Shown: in pieces, positions 8,285-18,434 of the stretch
Position numbering within the stretch: position 1 is the first letter of the stretch
How the letters are laid out: every line of letters begins with the position of its first letter
NCBI GenBank assembly: GCA_019638255.1
Contig: JAHBUD010000001.1
Span: 1,550,001 to 1,614,000, forward strand
DNA length: 64,000 nt
Origin: Cyclobacteriaceae bacterium
GTDB lineage: Bacteria; Bacteroidota; Bacteroidia; Cytophagales; Cyclobacteriaceae
Direction of reading: 5' to 3'
Position numbers and translations under genes: made by a program
The notes under the pieces: model-generated
Database searches by the model: none
Told to the model about the DNA's origin: nothing
The model's input: only the letters and a program-made list of their open reading frames with translations

Positions 8285-9220
8285 ATGCTGTTAAGAAAAG
8301 ACATACCGTTAAAATATGTTGTTGGGAAGATCAGGTTTGAGTTCATTTTTGTGAGCGTGTATGCCATGGCATTCGGGTTGATACATAATTACCTAAGCAT
8401 CAACAGCATTACAATACCCATTGCTGTGCCTGCTATTGTCGGAACAATTATTTCACTGTTGCTCGCGTTCCGTTCCAATCAGGCCTACGACCGCTGGTGG
8501 GAAGCTCGTATAATTTGGGGTGCTATTGTAAACGACTCCAGAACGTTGGTGCGCCAGGTGCTTACTTTTTATAAAGATTCAGAGCACTCTAAAGAGGCTA
8601 TGGATTTCAAAACGAGATTTGCCCTTCGTCAGTCTGCATGGTGCTATAGTCTGGGTAATTTCCTAAGGAATCACGATCAGTTAATGCCGATCAAACGATT
8701 TCTTACCGATGAGGAGTATCGGTACGTCTCACGTCATAAGCATGTGCCCAATGCCTTGCTTATGTTGCACGGGCGTGATATCCGGAGAGCTTTGCAAGAA
8801 GAAAAGATCAACAGTTATCAGCAGGTGGAGATTGACCAAACCATTAGCCGCTTATGCGATGCGATGGGTAAGTGCGAGCGGATAAAAAATACAATATTTC
8901 CGACTACGTACAGCTTGTACATCCACTTTGCGTTGTACCTGTTTGTGTTGTTGCTTCCTTTCGGGTTAACGGAGTATTTTGGTTTTATTGAGGCTCCTTT
9001 GGTGATAACCATATCCTCAGTTTTCTTCCTGATTGAAAAAATGGCGATTCATCTTCAGGATCCGTTTGAAAACAAACCCACAGATACCCCGGTAACAACC
9101 ATTGCCCGATCAATTGAAATTACCTTGCGGCATATGGTTAGTGAGCATCGCGAAGAATCGGATATTAAAAATATTGATATTGAACTCCCGAAAATGGAGG
9201 GCGCTTTTTATGTGATGTAA
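8285..9220 (+). CDS. Bestrophin-family ion channel (UPF0187)
   Basis: 311 residues. Family features are the early amphipathic region with IPLKYVVGKIRFE, the membrane segments near residues 20-38 and 42-62, the conserved FRSNQAYDRWWEAR, and a second membrane pair near 208-250 followed by DPFENKPTDTP. Prokaryotic bestrophins form pentameric inner-membrane channels for chloride or cations. Co-location with a stress-like protein and the response regulator suggests osmotic or ionic stress, which is inference. A strong terminator follows. Confidence 0.88.
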   Translation: MLLRKDIPLKYVVGKIRFEFIFVSVYAMAFGLIHNYLSINSITIPIAVPAIVGTIISLLLAFRSNQAYDRWWEARIIWGAIVNDSRTLVRQVLTFYKDSEHSKEAMDFKTRFALRQSAWCYSLGNFLRNHDQLMPIKRFLTDEEYRYVSRHKHVPNALLMLHGRDIRRALQEEKINSYQQVEIDQTISRLCDAMGKCERIKNTIFPTTYSLYIHFALYLFVLLLPFGLTEYFGFIEAPLVITISSVFFLIEKMAIHLQDPFENKPTDTPVTTIARSIEITLRHMVSEHREESDIKNIDIELPKMEGAFYVM

Positions 9221-9249
9221 AAGTTGTCGCGATATACTATTAAAAATTG

Positions 9250-9285
9250 AAATGGTTCTGTTTTAAGACAGAACCATTTTTTTTC
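9250..9285. terminator. Strong terminator between convergent genes
   Basis: AAATGGTTCTGT (9250-9261) pairs perfectly with ACAGAACCATTT (9268-9279) around a 6-base loop, followed by T at 9280-9284. It ends the bestrophin transcript. On the other strand the hairpin is followed by a weaker T-containing run, so it may also serve the convergent methyltransferase gene. Confidence 0.85.
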
Positions 9286-9293
9286 AATTTTAT

Positions 9294-10094
9294 TTATTGA
9301 TGATTTGTAAAACCGCGTTGCCGCCTGGCTTCAAATACCAAAACAGCAGCTGAGGTTGAAACATTCATCGAATCGATTTTTCCTTGCATGGGGATAATGA
9401 TATTGGCGTCAGCATTTTTCACCCAAACATCGGAAAGGCCGGTGGCTTCTGTGCCCATAATGATCGCGCAAGCTTTTGTAAAATCAACCTGATCATATTG
9501 TTTGCTGGCTTTGAGGTAGGTACAGAGTATGAGGATGTTGTTTTTCTTTAGCCATGCAATCGTTTCTTCGCTTGAAGCGGACGCAATTTGTTTGGTGAAT
9601 ACGCAACCTACACTGGAGCGAATAACATTCGGGTTATAGAAATCAGTTTGCGGATCGCAAATAATAACCGCGTCAACACCTGCGGCATCGGCTGTTCGTA
9701 AAATTGCCCCAAGGTTACCAGGTTTTTCTACGCCTTCCAAAACCAGTATTAACGGTTGACTCCCAGGATCAATCTGATCAAGAGCATGCTCCTTCATTTC
9801 AGCCACGGCAATTAAACCACCAGAGTTTTCGCGAACGGCAATTTTATCGAAAACATCTTTTGACACGGGAATCAAAAGTCTGTTATTGGTATCGAAAGGC
9901 TTTAAGTCATCGGGTGAAATCATTTCATCGCAGAAAAATAAATTCCCAATGCGATAGCCCGCTTCCAACGCCAGCCCAATCTCTTTTTTTCCTTCTATGA
10001 TAAACAACTGTTGTTTTCTACGCTCACGGGGCTTTTCAAGCGAAAGCAGGCTTTTGATTTTTGGATTTTGCGTACTGGTGATTCGGAAATGCAT
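9294..10094 (-). CDS. TrmH/SpoU-family RNA 2'-O-ribose methyltransferase
   Basis: 266 residues. The N-terminal part (about 1-90) is the substrate-binding domain (SpoU_sub_bind-like), beginning ITSTQNPKIKSLLSLEKPRER. The C-terminal SPOUT domain carries the three family motifs: VEKPGNLGAILRTADAAGVD, IIMGTEATGLSD, and IPMQGKIDSMNVSTSAAVLV with the conserved asparagine. It would methylate 2'-OH of rRNA or tRNA using SAM through a knotted dimer. The exact target nucleotide cannot be assigned. Confidence 0.92.
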   Translation of the reverse strand: MHFRITSTQNPKIKSLLSLEKPRERRKQQLFIIEGKKEIGLALEAGYRIGNLFFCDEMISPDDLKPFDTNNRLLIPVSKDVFDKIAVRENSGGLIAVAEMKEHALDQIDPGSQPLILVLEGVEKPGNLGAILRTADAAGVDAVIICDPQTDFYNPNVIRSSVGCVFTKQIASASSEETIAWLKKNNILILCTYLKASKQYDQVDFTKACAIIMGTEATGLSDVWVKNADANIIIPMQGKIDSMNVSTSAAVLVFEARRQRGFTNHQ

Positions 10095-10162
10095 GCTGGC
10101 TATTCAGGATTTAAGACGAAAATTCAAAATTCATTCCTCAATACCAAGTAGGTTAATCTTGT

Positions 10163-10170
10163 TATTTTTG
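10163..10170 (+). promoter_or_regulatory. -7 promoter element upstream of the methyltransferase gene
   Basis: TATTTTTG is a perfect TAnnTTTG match, 42 bp before the TTG start at 10213. No clear TTG -33 element is seen at the usual spacing. Confidence 0.45.
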
Positions 10171-10212
10171 TGAGAACTGGGTATTAGTATCCTTAACCTT
10201 GATTATTGAAAC

Positions 10213-11118
10213 TTGAATTTTAAATTATTACACCCCGCATCCTGGAAAGACTATGAACTCATCGACTCTGGTGAAGGTTTGAAGCTTGAACGCTTTGGTA
10301 ACTACACGTTGATACGTCCTGAGCCACAAGCCATCTGGAGCAGGGTACTTTCTGAAAAAGATTGGACAAAAATGGCTACTGCTCGCTTCGACCGGGAGCA
10401 AAAAGACAAGTTCAGGTTCAGTGATGAAGTAAAGGGCGGATGGACACGCAGCAAAGGCATGCCCGAAAGCTGGCAGATTAATTACCGTTATAACCAATTA
10501 GACCTTACACTTCGGTTGGCGCTTACCAGCTTTGGTCATGTTGGTATTTTTCCCGAACAAGGAGAGAACTGGAACTTTATTTTCGACACCATACAGCAGT
10601 GGGGAATTGAGAAGCCCCGGGTGCTGAATTTATTTGCATATACCGGTGCGGCATCAGTAGTAGCAAAAAGTGCAGGTGCCGATGTAACGCATGTAGATGC
10701 CTCGCGCCCTGGCTTGAATTGGGCGAATCAAAACATGCAACTCAATAAGCTGGCCGATATACGATGGGTATATGAAGATGCATTTAAGTTTGTAAAGCGT
10801 GAAGCGAAACGCGGTAACCGATACCATGGAATTATCATGGATCCACCACCCTATGGCCGAGGCCCGGAAGGAGAAAAGTGGACTTTGCAAGAGCAATTGA
10901 ATGAGTTGGTGTGCATAAGCAGCGAATTGCTGGAAGAGAAGAATAATTTTTTCATCCTGAGTATGTACGCTGTTGGTTTATCGGCCCTGGTGGGATTAAA
11001 TGTAGTAAAAGCACACTTTCCGGTTAAGGATCATGAAGCGGGAGAGTTTTACCTGAAATCAAAACACAATCGTGATCTGCCCATGGGAACGTTTTTACGA
11101 TTTCGTTCAGGCAAGTAA
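10213..11118 (+). CDS. Class I SAM-dependent methyltransferase, RlmI/RlmK-like
   Basis: 301 residues from a TTG start. An in-frame TGA at 10207 rules out a longer protein, and the first ATG would remove 53 residues, so TTG is the likely start. Motif I is VLNLFAYTGAASVVAKSAGA (about residues 138-157), the acidic loop is HVDAS, and motif IV is MDPPPYGRG (about 216-224). These are typical of the catalytic half of 23S rRNA methyltransferases of the RlmI/RlmK group. The N-terminal PUA domain of RlmI is absent. The rRNA target is inferred from the family only. Confidence 0.8.
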   Translation: MNFKLLHPASWKDYELIDSGEGLKLERFGNYTLIRPEPQAIWSRVLSEKDWTKMATARFDREQKDKFRFSDEVKGGWTRSKGMPESWQINYRYNQLDLTLRLALTSFGHVGIFPEQGENWNFIFDTIQQWGIEKPRVLNLFAYTGAASVVAKSAGADVTHVDASRPGLNWANQNMQLNKLADIRWVYEDAFKFVKREAKRGNRYHGIIMDPPPYGRGPEGEKWTLQEQLNELVCISSELLEEKNNFFILSMYAVGLSALVGLNVVKAHFPVKDHEAGEFYLKSKHNRDLPMGTFLRFRSGK

Positions 11119-11157
11119 AACTAAAGTGCTGTTTCATCCATCGCTATCCAAAGAACG

Positions 11158-11835
11158 TTGTTGATACGCCTATTCATTTTAGCAGCACTCGGGTTGATGG
11201 CAAGCCAAACTCTCGCACAGCGAATCTACCGCGGTATTGTTGTTGATTCGGTTTCAATGGAAAATCTTCCTGATGTGCACATCACCAACAAAAACCGGTT
11301 ACAGGTTAGTGTCACCAACATAAAGGGTTCTTTTTCGATTTTGGCCTCACCATCGGATACCTTGTTGTTTACCTGCCTCGGATATCGGCCGGTAGTTCTT
11401 CCGTTGCTTTTTGAAGAAGATGTAGTGCTGATAAGGTTGCGCGAAAATGTTCAGCTATTGGCAAACATAACAGTACGGGCAAGCCGATTATATCCGAATA
11501 AAATAGAAGATCGCACCCGGCAAGAGCCTAAAAGGATGGATCCGTTGCAAGGTTTTATTTCACCTATCGATTATTTTTTCTGGCGTGAGGAGCGCGATAG
11601 GAGAAAGCTTGCAAAATATATACGGGAGAATAACCGAACCCAAACGTACAGGCAGGTAATCACCGATCCGGTTGTTATGGGTATCATGACTAAAGCATAC
11701 GGCATTTCTGAAGAGAAGTATTTTGAGTTATTGACACAGTTCAATTTGAAATTCAGTGCTGTACATTACGCAACCGATGCCGATGAAATTATGGAAGCCT
11801 TACATGCATATTTCGAGAAGGCAGTGAACCGTTGA
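11158..11835 (+). CDS. Secreted protein with CarboxypepD_reg-like domain
   Basis: 225 residues from a TTG start (11158 or 11161; no ATG is available and an in-frame TAA lies at 11122). A signal peptide (about 1-20, ending TLAQ) precedes a beta-sandwich domain like those before TonB-dependent receptors: RIYRGIVVDSVSMENLPDVH, then TNIKGSFSI, TLLFTCLGYRP and NITVRAS. The C-terminal 100 residues are charged and mostly helical. No plug or barrel follows, so this is a stand-alone periplasmic or surface protein of unknown role. Confidence 0.7.
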   Translation: MLIRLFILAALGLMASQTLAQRIYRGIVVDSVSMENLPDVHITNKNRLQVSVTNIKGSFSILASPSDTLLFTCLGYRPVVLPLLFEEDVVLIRLRENVQLLANITVRASRLYPNKIEDRTRQEPKRMDPLQGFISPIDYFFWREERDRRKLAKYIRENNRTQTYRQVITDPVVMGIMTKAYGISEEKYFELLTQFNLKFSAVHYATDADEIMEALHAYFEKAVNR

Positions 11836-11890
11836 ATCATGCCCTTGATAAATCTTTGGAGCCAAACCTTATTCCTTGAACTTTCATGCT

Positions 11891-11898
11891 TATCTTTG
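11891..11898 (+). promoter_or_regulatory. -7 promoter element for typA
   Basis: TATCTTTG matches TAnnTTTG exactly and lies 60 bp before the typA start. A clear -33 TTG at standard spacing is not seen. Confidence 0.45.
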
Positions 11899-11958
11899 CG
11901 CCCTTAATTGAAGCCTTAAAAGGCTAAACTGCTCAAAACATTCGGATTTCGAAGATTT

Positions 11959-13779
11959 ATGGAAGTAAGTAAAATCAGAAACATTGCCATTATTGCCCAC
12001 GTTGACCATGGGAAGACTACACTGGTCGATAAATTATTACATGCCGGTCGGTTATTCAAGGACCACGAAAATCCTGGCGAACTGATCATGGACAGCAATG
12101 AACTGGAACGTGAGCGGGGAATTACCATCCTGGCGAAGAATGTTTCGGTTAGGTATAAGGATTATAAAATCAACATTATCGATACCCCTGGCCACAGCGA
12201 TTTTGGTGGTGAAGTGGAGCGCGTGCTCAATATGGCTGATGGCTGTTTGCTATTGGTTGATGCCTTTGAAGGACCTATGCCCCAAACACGTTTCGTGCTT
12301 CAAAAGGCAATACAAATGGGCTTGAAGCCAATTGTAGTGGTTAATAAAGTTGATAAGAAAAACTGTACGCCAGATGAGGTGCACGAACAAGTTTTTGACC
12401 TGATGTTCACATTGGATGCAACGGAAGATCAACTTGACTTCCCGACATTCTATGGCTCAGCCAAGCAGGGTTGGATGAGCACAGATTGGAAACAACCCAC
12501 CGAAGACATTGCACCCTTACTCGAAGGCATAATTAAGTACATTCCAGCACCTAAAGTTGAAGTAGGCTCGCCTCAAATGCTGGTTACATCGCTCGAGTAT
12601 TCTTCGTACATCGGTCGTGTAGCGATTGGTCGTGTGCACCGTGGTGAATTGAAAACCGGTCAACCCGTTGTCATGGTAAAGCGCGATGGGAAAACAATTG
12701 TCAAATCGCGCATCAAGGATTTATATGTATTTGAGGGCTTTGAAAAGCAAAAAGTAGAAGCGGTTACATCGGGTGAGATATGCGCCATTGTTGGGCTTGA
12801 AGGTTTTGAAATTGGGGATACCATAACCGATCCTGAAAAACCGGAGGCACTCAAATCAATTGCGATTGATGAACCTACCATGAGCATGTTGTTTACTATC
12901 AACAACTCACCGTTTTATGGTAAGGAGGGTAAGTTTGTTACGTCACGCCACATTAAGGAGCGTCTTGAAAAAGAGCTTGAGAAAAATCTTGCATTGCGTG
13001 TTGGTGAAACCGGTTCGGCCGACAGTTTTATGGTGTTCGGACGTGGAGTACTCCACTTATCTGTACTCATTGAAACCATGCGCAGGGAAGGATATGAATT
13101 ACAGATCGGTCAACCTCAGGTTATTTTCCGTGAAATCGATGGAGTGAAGTGCGAGCCGATTGAAGAGTTGACCATCGACTTACCGGAGACAGATGCCGGT
13201 AAGGCTATTGAAACGGTATCTATGCGCAAAGGTGAAATGACAAACATGGAGCCGAAGAATGACCGCATGATTTTGAAGTTCATGATTCCTTCACGCGGCA
13301 TTATTGGTTTACGAAACTATTTGTTGAACGTTACTGCCGGTGAGGCAATTGTTACCCATCGTTTTAAGGAGTATCAGCCCTACAAAGGTGAAATACCGGG
13401 CCGCATTAACGGATCGTTGATTGTTATGGAGGAGGGCGAAGCCATTCCTTACAGTTTGCATAACCTTCAGGATCGTGGTAAGTTTTTTACCGATCCGGGA
13501 GAAGCCGTTTATGAAGGTCAGGTTATTGGTGAACACAGCCGTGCTGGCGATTTGGTAGTAAACGTTACAAAAACCAAAAAGCTCACCAACATCAGGGCAT
13601 CCGGTTCAGATGAAAAAATGCGCATTGCACCGGCTATTAAATTCTCCCTGGAAGAAGCGCTTGAATACATTCAGGTGGATGAGTATGTGGAGGTTACACC
13701 GAAATCCATTCGTCTGCGTAAAATCTATCTGAAAGAAAATGACCGTAAGCGTGAGCGCAATAAAGCGCTGGCGGTATGA
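11959..13779 (+). CDS. typA: Ribosome-associated translational GTPase TypA/BipA
   Basis: 606 residues, the normal family length. The G domain has G1 [10 protein letters not shown]2 with RERGITI, G3 [14 protein letters not shown] and G4 NKVDKK. It is followed by domain II, an EF-G-like domain III/V region and the unique BipA C-terminal domain (about 480-600). BipA binds ribosomes like EF-G and supports large-subunit assembly and stress or low-temperature growth. Its last codon and stop overlap the ATG of the following TPR gene by 4 bp (ATGA), so the two are translationally coupled. Confidence 0.97.
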   Translation: MEVSKIRNIAIIAHVDHGKTTLVDKLLHAGRLFKDHENPGELIMDSNELERERGITILAKNVSVRYKDYKINIIDTPGHSDFGGEVERVLNMADGCLLLVDAFEGPMPQTRFVLQKAIQMGLKPIVVVNKVDKKNCTPDEVHEQVFDLMFTLDATEDQLDFPTFYGSAKQGWMSTDWKQPTEDIAPLLEGIIKYIPAPKVEVGSPQMLVTSLEYSSYIGRVAIGRVHRGELKTGQPVVMVKRDGKTIVKSRIKDLYVFEGFEKQKVEAVTSGEICAIVGLEGFEIGDTITDPEKPEALKSIAIDEPTMSMLFTINNSPFYGKEGKFVTSRHIKERLEKELEKNLALRVGETGSADSFMVFGRGVLHLSVLIETMRREGYELQIGQPQVIFREIDGVKCEPIEELTIDLPETDAGKAIETVSMRKGEMTNMEPKNDRMILKFMIPSRGIIGLRNYLLNVTAGEAIVTHRFKEYQPYKGEIPGRINGSLIVMEEGEAIPYSLHNLQDRGKFFTDPGEAVYEGQVIGEHSRAGDLVVNVTKTKKLTNIRASGSDEKMRIAPAIKFSLEEALEYIQVDEYVEVTPKSIRLRKIYLKENDRKRERNKALAV

Positions 13780-14609
13780 GGTGGATTGTAGTCCTACTAA
13801 TTTTTTTTTACACCGGTTTGTATGCACAAACCAAGCCCACCAAAATTCAGGTAGCTGAAGCGTTGGGTGATACGTTGTTTAATCATGAGGATTTTGAAGG
13901 TGCATTACGTCAGTACAATAAAGTAATTAAAAGCACTAAGTTAAAGACCTTCGAGCAACGTCAGATTCTATACAAACGTGCCGTTTGCTTTTTCTTTCTG
14001 GGAGATCCAGAAAAGGCGTTGACAGACCTCAGCATTTACATACCTGAAAATACCAACCAGCCGCGTGCGCGAATTTTGCGCGCCTTTATTTATCGTGAAC
14101 TTGGTGAGCCTGAACGTCAGCTTGAAGATCTTAATGAAGTATTGGCATGGGATTCGATGAATCCCGATTTATTAAAATGGCGGGCAAGTGTATTGGTGGA
14201 GTTGGGCAGGAATGAGCAGGCGCTTGAGGAGTTAAGAATTGTCAGGCTTTGGAAGAATGATGAAGAAGTAGAATTATACACTGGTCTTGCCTATTATGCA
14301 CTTGAAAAACCAGATAGTGCGCTTTATCATTTCGACCAATCGATTCTGTTAAACGGTGGCTACATGCCTGCCTATTTGTATGCCGGATCGTTATGCGTTG
14401 AAGAAGGTGCCTACGAACTTGCCCTTACCTACCTTAACCTGGCCTTGCGCCTGGATGGCGAAAGCCTTGAACTCCAGTTTTACAAGGGTATTGCACTGGT
14501 TGAACTTGGCCGAAAGGAGGAGGGCTGCAAATTATTGAACCGGGTGTTCTACAAAGGCATTGATGATGCCGGGGGCTATCTGGAGGAGTATTGCTTCCCC
14601 AAAGAGTAA
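13776..14609 (+). CDS. Secreted or periplasmic TPR-repeat protein
   Basis: 277 residues. A short hydrophobic N-terminus (about 1-17, ending YAQ) looks like a signal peptide. The remainder is a chain of helical TPR-like repeats, for example EDFEGALRQYNKVI, DPEKALTDLSIYI and GAYELALTYLNLALRLDG. It overlaps typA by 4 bp, so it is probably translated with it. No catalytic motif is visible; a scaffold or protein-binding role is likely. Confidence 0.75.
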   Translation: MRWIVVLLIFFYTGLYAQTKPTKIQVAEALGDTLFNHEDFEGALRQYNKVIKSTKLKTFEQRQILYKRAVCFFFLGDPEKALTDLSIYIPENTNQPRARILRAFIYRELGEPERQLEDLNEVLAWDSMNPDLLKWRASVLVELGRNEQALEELRIVRLWKNDEEVELYTGLAYYALEKPDSALYHFDQSILLNGGYMPAYLYAGSLCVEEGAYELALTYLNLALRLDGESLELQFYKGIALVELGRKEEGCKLLNRVFYKGIDDAGGYLEEYCFPKE

Positions 14610-14641
14610 AAGCAATTGCCTAATCAATTTTTTGTGATCGC

Positions 14642-14671
14642 TTGTCGGCTCCTGAAGGCCTGTTATTTTTG
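14642..14671 (+). promoter_or_regulatory. Promoter for guaA with almost no leader
   Basis: TTG at 14642-14644, a 19-bp gap, then TATTTTTG at 14664-14671 match the Bacteroidota -33 and -7 pattern at ideal spacing. The guaA ATG is at 14675, only 3 bp after the -7 element, so the transcript would start at or just past the start codon. Confidence 0.65.
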
Positions 14672-14674
14672 CAC

Positions 14675-16201
14675 ATGCCCGAACAAATCCTGATTCTTGA
14701 TTTTGGTTCGCAGTATACCCAGTTGATTGCCCGAAGGGTGCGCGAACTGAATGTATATTGTGAAATACACCCCTTCAATAAAATACCCGAAATAACCCCT
14801 GGAACGAAGGGTATAATCCTTTCCGGGAGTCCCTGTTCCGTGCGCGATGCCGGATCACCGGATGTTGACCTTACAGTATTCGGCAGCCTGCCGGTATTGG
14901 GTGTTTGTTACGGAGCACAATTGATCGCCCATAAGCATGGCGGTTCAGTGCTACCATCGCAAATCCGCGAATACGGTCGCGCGCGCCTTACTACCGTAGA
15001 TCACCATAATGAATTGTTAAAGGAAATTTCATTAGATACCCAGGTGTGGATGTCGCATAGTGATACCATTGCACAAGTGCCGGATACTTTTGAGATTATC
15101 TCCAGCACACCTTCTGTAAAGATTGCTGCCTATCATGTTAAAGGCACGAATACTTTCGGCATTCAGTTTCACCCAGAAGTAACCCATACCACCGAGGGCA
15201 AGAATTTGCTACGGAATTTTGTGGTGCATATCTGTTCCTGCGCGCAGGATTGGACCCCCGATCAGTTCGTTGAAACTACAGTGGCCGGATTGAAGGAAAA
15301 GCTGGGTAACGATAAAGTAGTGATGGCGCTTTCGGGTGGAGTAGACTCAACCGTAGCGGCCACATTGATTCATAAAGCCATAGGCAAAAACCTTCATTGT
15401 ATTTTTGTTGACAATGGCTTGCTGCGAAAGAACGAATTTGAGCAAGTGCTTGAATCTTATAAGGGCATGGGTCTGAACATTAAGGGAGTTGATGCCAGGG
15501 ATAAATTCTATGCTGCACTTAGTGGGTTGTCTGAGCCGGAAGCTAAGCGAAAAGCTATTGGCAAAACCTTTATCGATGTATTTGATGATGAGGCCCACCG
15601 GATTACAGATGTGAAATGGCTGGGGCAAGGAACCATTTATCCTGATGTGATCGAATCGGTATCGGTTAAAGGACCGTCAGCAACGATTAAATCGCACCAC
15701 AACGTTGGTGGTCTTCCTGAAAAAATGAAGATGCAGGTGGTAGAACCGTTGAATACCTTATTTAAGGACGAGGTTCGGATTGTGGGCAAAACACTCGGTA
15801 TCGATCCTGCCATCCTGGGTCGTCATCCATTTCCGGGGCCCGGACTGGGTATTCGTATATTGGGCGATATTACTGCTGAGAAAGTGAGGATTTTGCAGGA
15901 AGTTGACGCCATATTTATCAATGGCTTGAAAACTCATTCGCTGTATAATCAAGTGTGGCAGGCAGGAGCAGTCTTGTTGCCGGTTCAATCGGTAGGGGTA
16001 ATGGGTGATGAGCGCACTTATGAGCAAGTGGTGGCACTTCGCGCAGTAACCAGTACCGATGGAATGACAGCCGATTGGGTACATTTGCCATACGAGTTCC
16101 TGGCGGAAATCTCCAGTGATATCATTAACAAAGTAAAAGGTGTAAACAGGGTAGTGTACGACATCAGCTCAAAACCACCGGCTACTATTGAATGGGAATA
16201 G
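14675..16201 (+). CDS. guaA: GMP synthase (glutamine-hydrolysing)
   Basis: 509 residues from ATG 14675; the open frame runs 11 codons further upstream, but [16 protein letters not shown] is the family start. The class I glutamine amidotransferase domain (1-190) has C78 in GVCYGAQ and the catalytic HPE in QFHPEVTHT. The ATP-pyrophosphatase domain carries the PP-loop SGGVDST, and the C-terminal dimerisation domain ends KPPATIEWE. It makes GMP from XMP, ATP and glutamine in the cytosol. The gene after it begins 4 bp downstream, so the two are probably co-transcribed. Confidence 0.97.
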   Translation: MPEQILILDFGSQYTQLIARRVRELNVYCEIHPFNKIPEITPGTKGIILSGSPCSVRDAGSPDVDLTVFGSLPVLGVCYGAQLIAHKHGGSVLPSQIREYGRARLTTVDHHNELLKEISLDTQVWMSHSDTIAQVPDTFEIISSTPSVKIAAYHVKGTNTFGIQFHPEVTHTTEGKNLLRNFVVHICSCAQDWTPDQFVETTVAGLKEKLGNDKVVMALSGGVDSTVAATLIHKAIGKNLHCIFVDNGLLRKNEFEQVLESYKGMGLNIKGVDARDKFYAALSGLSEPEAKRKAIGKTFIDVFDDEAHRITDVKWLGQGTIYPDVIESVSVKGPSATIKSHHNVGGLPEKMKMQVVEPLNTLFKDEVRIVGKTLGIDPAILGRHPFPGPGLGIRILGDITAEKVRILQEVDAIFINGLKTHSLYNQVWQAGAVLLPVQSVGVMGDERTYEQVVALRAVTSTDGMTADWVHLPYEFLAEISSDIINKVKGVNRVVYDISSKPPATIEWE

Positions 16202-16205
16202 ACAA

Positions 16206-17957
16206 ATGACAATGCGATTCAGCTATATTCTACTAGTATCAACAGTTGTTAATTGTCAATTATCAATTGTCAATTTCGTTGCCGCACAAGTCAATTATCA
16301 GCAGCAATACGTCAACGCCAAGGCACTGTATAAGGAAGGCAAGTACAACCTGGCCATGGAGAGCTTTAAGCCTTTGGTATCGTACGATAAAAACAATCCG
16401 TTTCCGGAGTATGCTTCATTTTATTATGCACTGAGTGCTTATCAGCAAGGATATGGTTCGGTTGCAAAAGATATGTTTGTTCAAATCAAGCAACTCTATC
16501 CAACGTGGGATCAACTCGATGAAGTTAACCTTTGGCTGGCCAAACTACATTTTGATAATGGCGAATACTTTCAAGCGATGAATCAGCTTTCGGCTATCAA
16601 AAACCAAAAATCTCAAGCCGATGTGCAGCGAATCAAAAAAGGTGGGTTGGCGAATTTATCGGATAAAAGTACGTTGCAACGCATGCAGCAGGAATATTCC
16701 AACGATGCGGTGGTGGGAGAACGCCTGGCGCAGGTGCTTTCAAAAAGTGGGGAGACACCGGAAGAAAAGCAGTTATTGGATAAACTCATCGTTAAATTCA
16801 AGCTAAAAAAATCTGATTTTATTGATGAGACTCCGGCTACGGTTTTCAAAGACATCTACAGCGTATCCGTATTGTTTCCTTTTCAGGTAAGTACGCTTGA
16901 GCCAAATTTATCGCGGAAGCGAAACCAATATATACTGGACCTTTATGAAGGTATGAAACTTGCAGCAGATACACTTAATAAACAAGGTGTCAAAATAAGT
17001 TTGCGGGCTTATGATACGGATCGGAATCCAACAAAAATTAAAACATTATTGGAGCGCGATGAATTGAAAACAACTGATTTGATTGTTGGTCCCCTATTTC
17101 AGGAAGAGAATAAAATCGTTCAGGATTTCTCAAAGACTCATCGCATAAACCTTTTCAACCCGGTTTCAAATAATTTTGATTTGGTGCGTGATAATCCGTA
17201 TGGATTTTTATTTCAGCCTGCCTTAGAAACTCTTGGGGAACAATCTGCCCAATTCCTTGATGCTTACCTGAACAATAAAACCTGCATGGTATTTTTTGGT
17301 GATACCAGGCGCGACTCGGTACTGGCCATGAGTTTCGTTAATGCCGCTGCCCAAACCGGTTTAGAAATTACGCACGTTGAGCGGTTCACAAAAGAGTCAT
17401 CTTCACGGATACTCAACATTCTGGCAAACCCAACGGAGTTTGATGAATTTAAGTATCCAAAACAGTTCACACTTCCAAAAGACAGTTTGGGGGCAGTGTT
17501 TGTAGCATCCGATGATCCGGTTATTTACACCAAAGTAATAAGCAGCGTAACAACCCGTGGCGACAAAGTAACTATTCTTGGTTCCGAAAACTGGTTAGAC
17601 CAAACCACCGATTATGAGAAACTTAATTCGCTGGGTGTAGTGATGTTTGCTTCCAACTACACTGCTTACACTAACCCGGCCTATATCGCATTTCAGAAAA
17701 AATTTGCCCGTGTCCATGGACGTGTTTCGAGCAATATGCCATACACCGACTATGTGAAAATTGGATATGACTTTTTGTTGTTTGCTGGAAATATGCTGAA
17801 ATCACATGGTGTATATTTTCAAGGTGCATTAAACCGTAATGAAATCGGAGGATATCTTACAGGAGGGTATGACTTTCAACATTCACGCGATAACAAGCAT
17901 GTACCCTTTATTCAAATTAAAGAAGGTGAACTAGTTGTCATAAGTCTGGGGCTGTAA
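16206..17957 (+). CDS. TPR plus periplasmic-binding-fold (type I) protein, LpoA-like architecture
   Basis: About 584 residues from ATG 16206 (ATG 16212 is equally possible; the TTG at 16188 overlaps guaA). An N-terminal export signal ends near VAAQ. TPR-like helices follow (about 35-200), beginning YVNAKALYKEGKYNLAMESF. The C-terminal part (about 225-580) is a type I periplasmic binding fold: VSVLFPFQ, YEGMKLAADTLNKQGVKI, DLIVGPLFQEENKIV, and later GAVFVASDDPVIYTKVISSV. TPR followed by a binding-protein fold is the layout of LpoA, the activator of PBP1a, but similarity in fold does not prove that role. The signal peptide contains an AT-rich repeat (16245-16276). Confidence 0.75.
   Translation: MTMRFSYILLVSTVVNCQLSIVNFVAAQVNYQQQYVNAKALYKEGKYNLAMESFKPLVSYDKNNPFPEYASFYYALSAYQQGYGSVAKDMFVQIKQLYPTWDQLDEVNLWLAKLHFDNGEYFQAMNQLSAIKNQKSQADVQRIKKGGLANLSDKSTLQRMQQEYSNDAVVGERLAQVLSKSGETPEEKQLLDKLIVKFKLKKSDFIDETPATVFKDIYSVSVLFPFQVSTLEPNLSRKRNQYILDLYEGMKLAADTLNKQGVKISLRAYDTDRNPTKIKTLLERDELKTTDLIVGPLFQEENKIVQDFSKTHRINLFNPVSNNFDLVRDNPYGFLFQPALETLGEQSAQFLDAYLNNKTCMVFFGDTRRDSVLAMSFVNAAAQTGLEITHVERFTKESSSRILNILANPTEFDEFKYPKQFTLPKDSLGAVFVASDDPVIYTKVISSVTTRGDKVTILGSENWLDQTTDYEKLNSLGVVMFASNYTAYTNPAYIAFQKKFARVHGRVSSNMPYTDYVKIGYDFLLFAGNMLKSHGVYFQGALNRNEIGGYLTGGYDFQHSRDNKHVPFIQIKEGELVVISLGL
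16245..16276. repeat. AT-rich interspersed repeat inside a signal peptide coding region
   Basis: Two copies of AATTGTCAATT (16251-16261 and 16265-16275) are separated by ATC, and a GTTGTT precedes them. The element encodes VVNCQLSIVNF within the export signal of the 16206 gene. It shares the 11-mer CAATTATCAAT with the repeat at 33373-33408, where the same codons also encode QLSI. Confidence 0.65.
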
Positions 17958-17992
17958 TCGGCCATGGTATACTTTTTGTTTATGGAATTGGC

Positions 17993-18000
17993 TATGTTTG
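17993..18000 (+). promoter_or_regulatory. -7 promoter element upstream of the 18008 gene
   Basis: TATGTTTG matches TAnnTTTG and ends 7 bp before the ATG at 18008. A TTG lies 14 bp upstream, closer than usual. Confidence 0.45.
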
Positions 18001-18007
18001 TACTGTC

Positions 18008-18355
18008 ATGTTGAAACTGATGCCATATTTTTTTCTGGGGATAACCCTGAATGTCGTGCTGTTTCACCCGTTGGAGACCATGAGCAATAAAGTCTATTTG
18101 TCAGTTCAGGATCCAATAAACTCAATCGTAGAATTTATTGTAGAAGTTTGTTTAGATGCTGAAGATAATCATCCCGGGGATGAACGGGAAAGTGAGTCTG
18201 ACCACTTTCAACATTTCATCAAGTTATTTGGCAACGAAAATCGTGTTGTGATTTCCGGAAGCATAATTGAATCAGAAATCACTACTTTCAACGCACGCAC
18301 ACCACTGGTTTTATCGGTGTTTATTTCAATTAATAATCCACCTCCGGAAGCTTAG
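18008..18355 (+). CDS. Small exported hypothetical protein
   Basis: 115 residues, no recognised family. The N-terminus (MLKLMPYFFLGITLNVVLFH) is hydrophobic and may be a signal or anchor. The middle is acidic (VCLDAEDNHPGDERESESDHF), followed by beta-type sequence. Support for coding is the -7 promoter element just upstream, a normal ATG and its position on the same strand as the following envelope genes. It could still be a chance open frame. Confidence 0.5.
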   Translation: MLKLMPYFFLGITLNVVLFHPLETMSNKVYLSVQDPINSIVEFIVEVCLDAEDNHPGDERESESDHFQHFIKLFGNENRVVISGSIIESEITTFNARTPLVLSVFISINNPPPEA

Positions 18356-18434
18356 TCAATTTTCCTTTTCTAATTTTTTGGGTTCTATAAGAATTGATCT
18401 TATAGATATCAACTCATTTCTATTGACTAACGAT

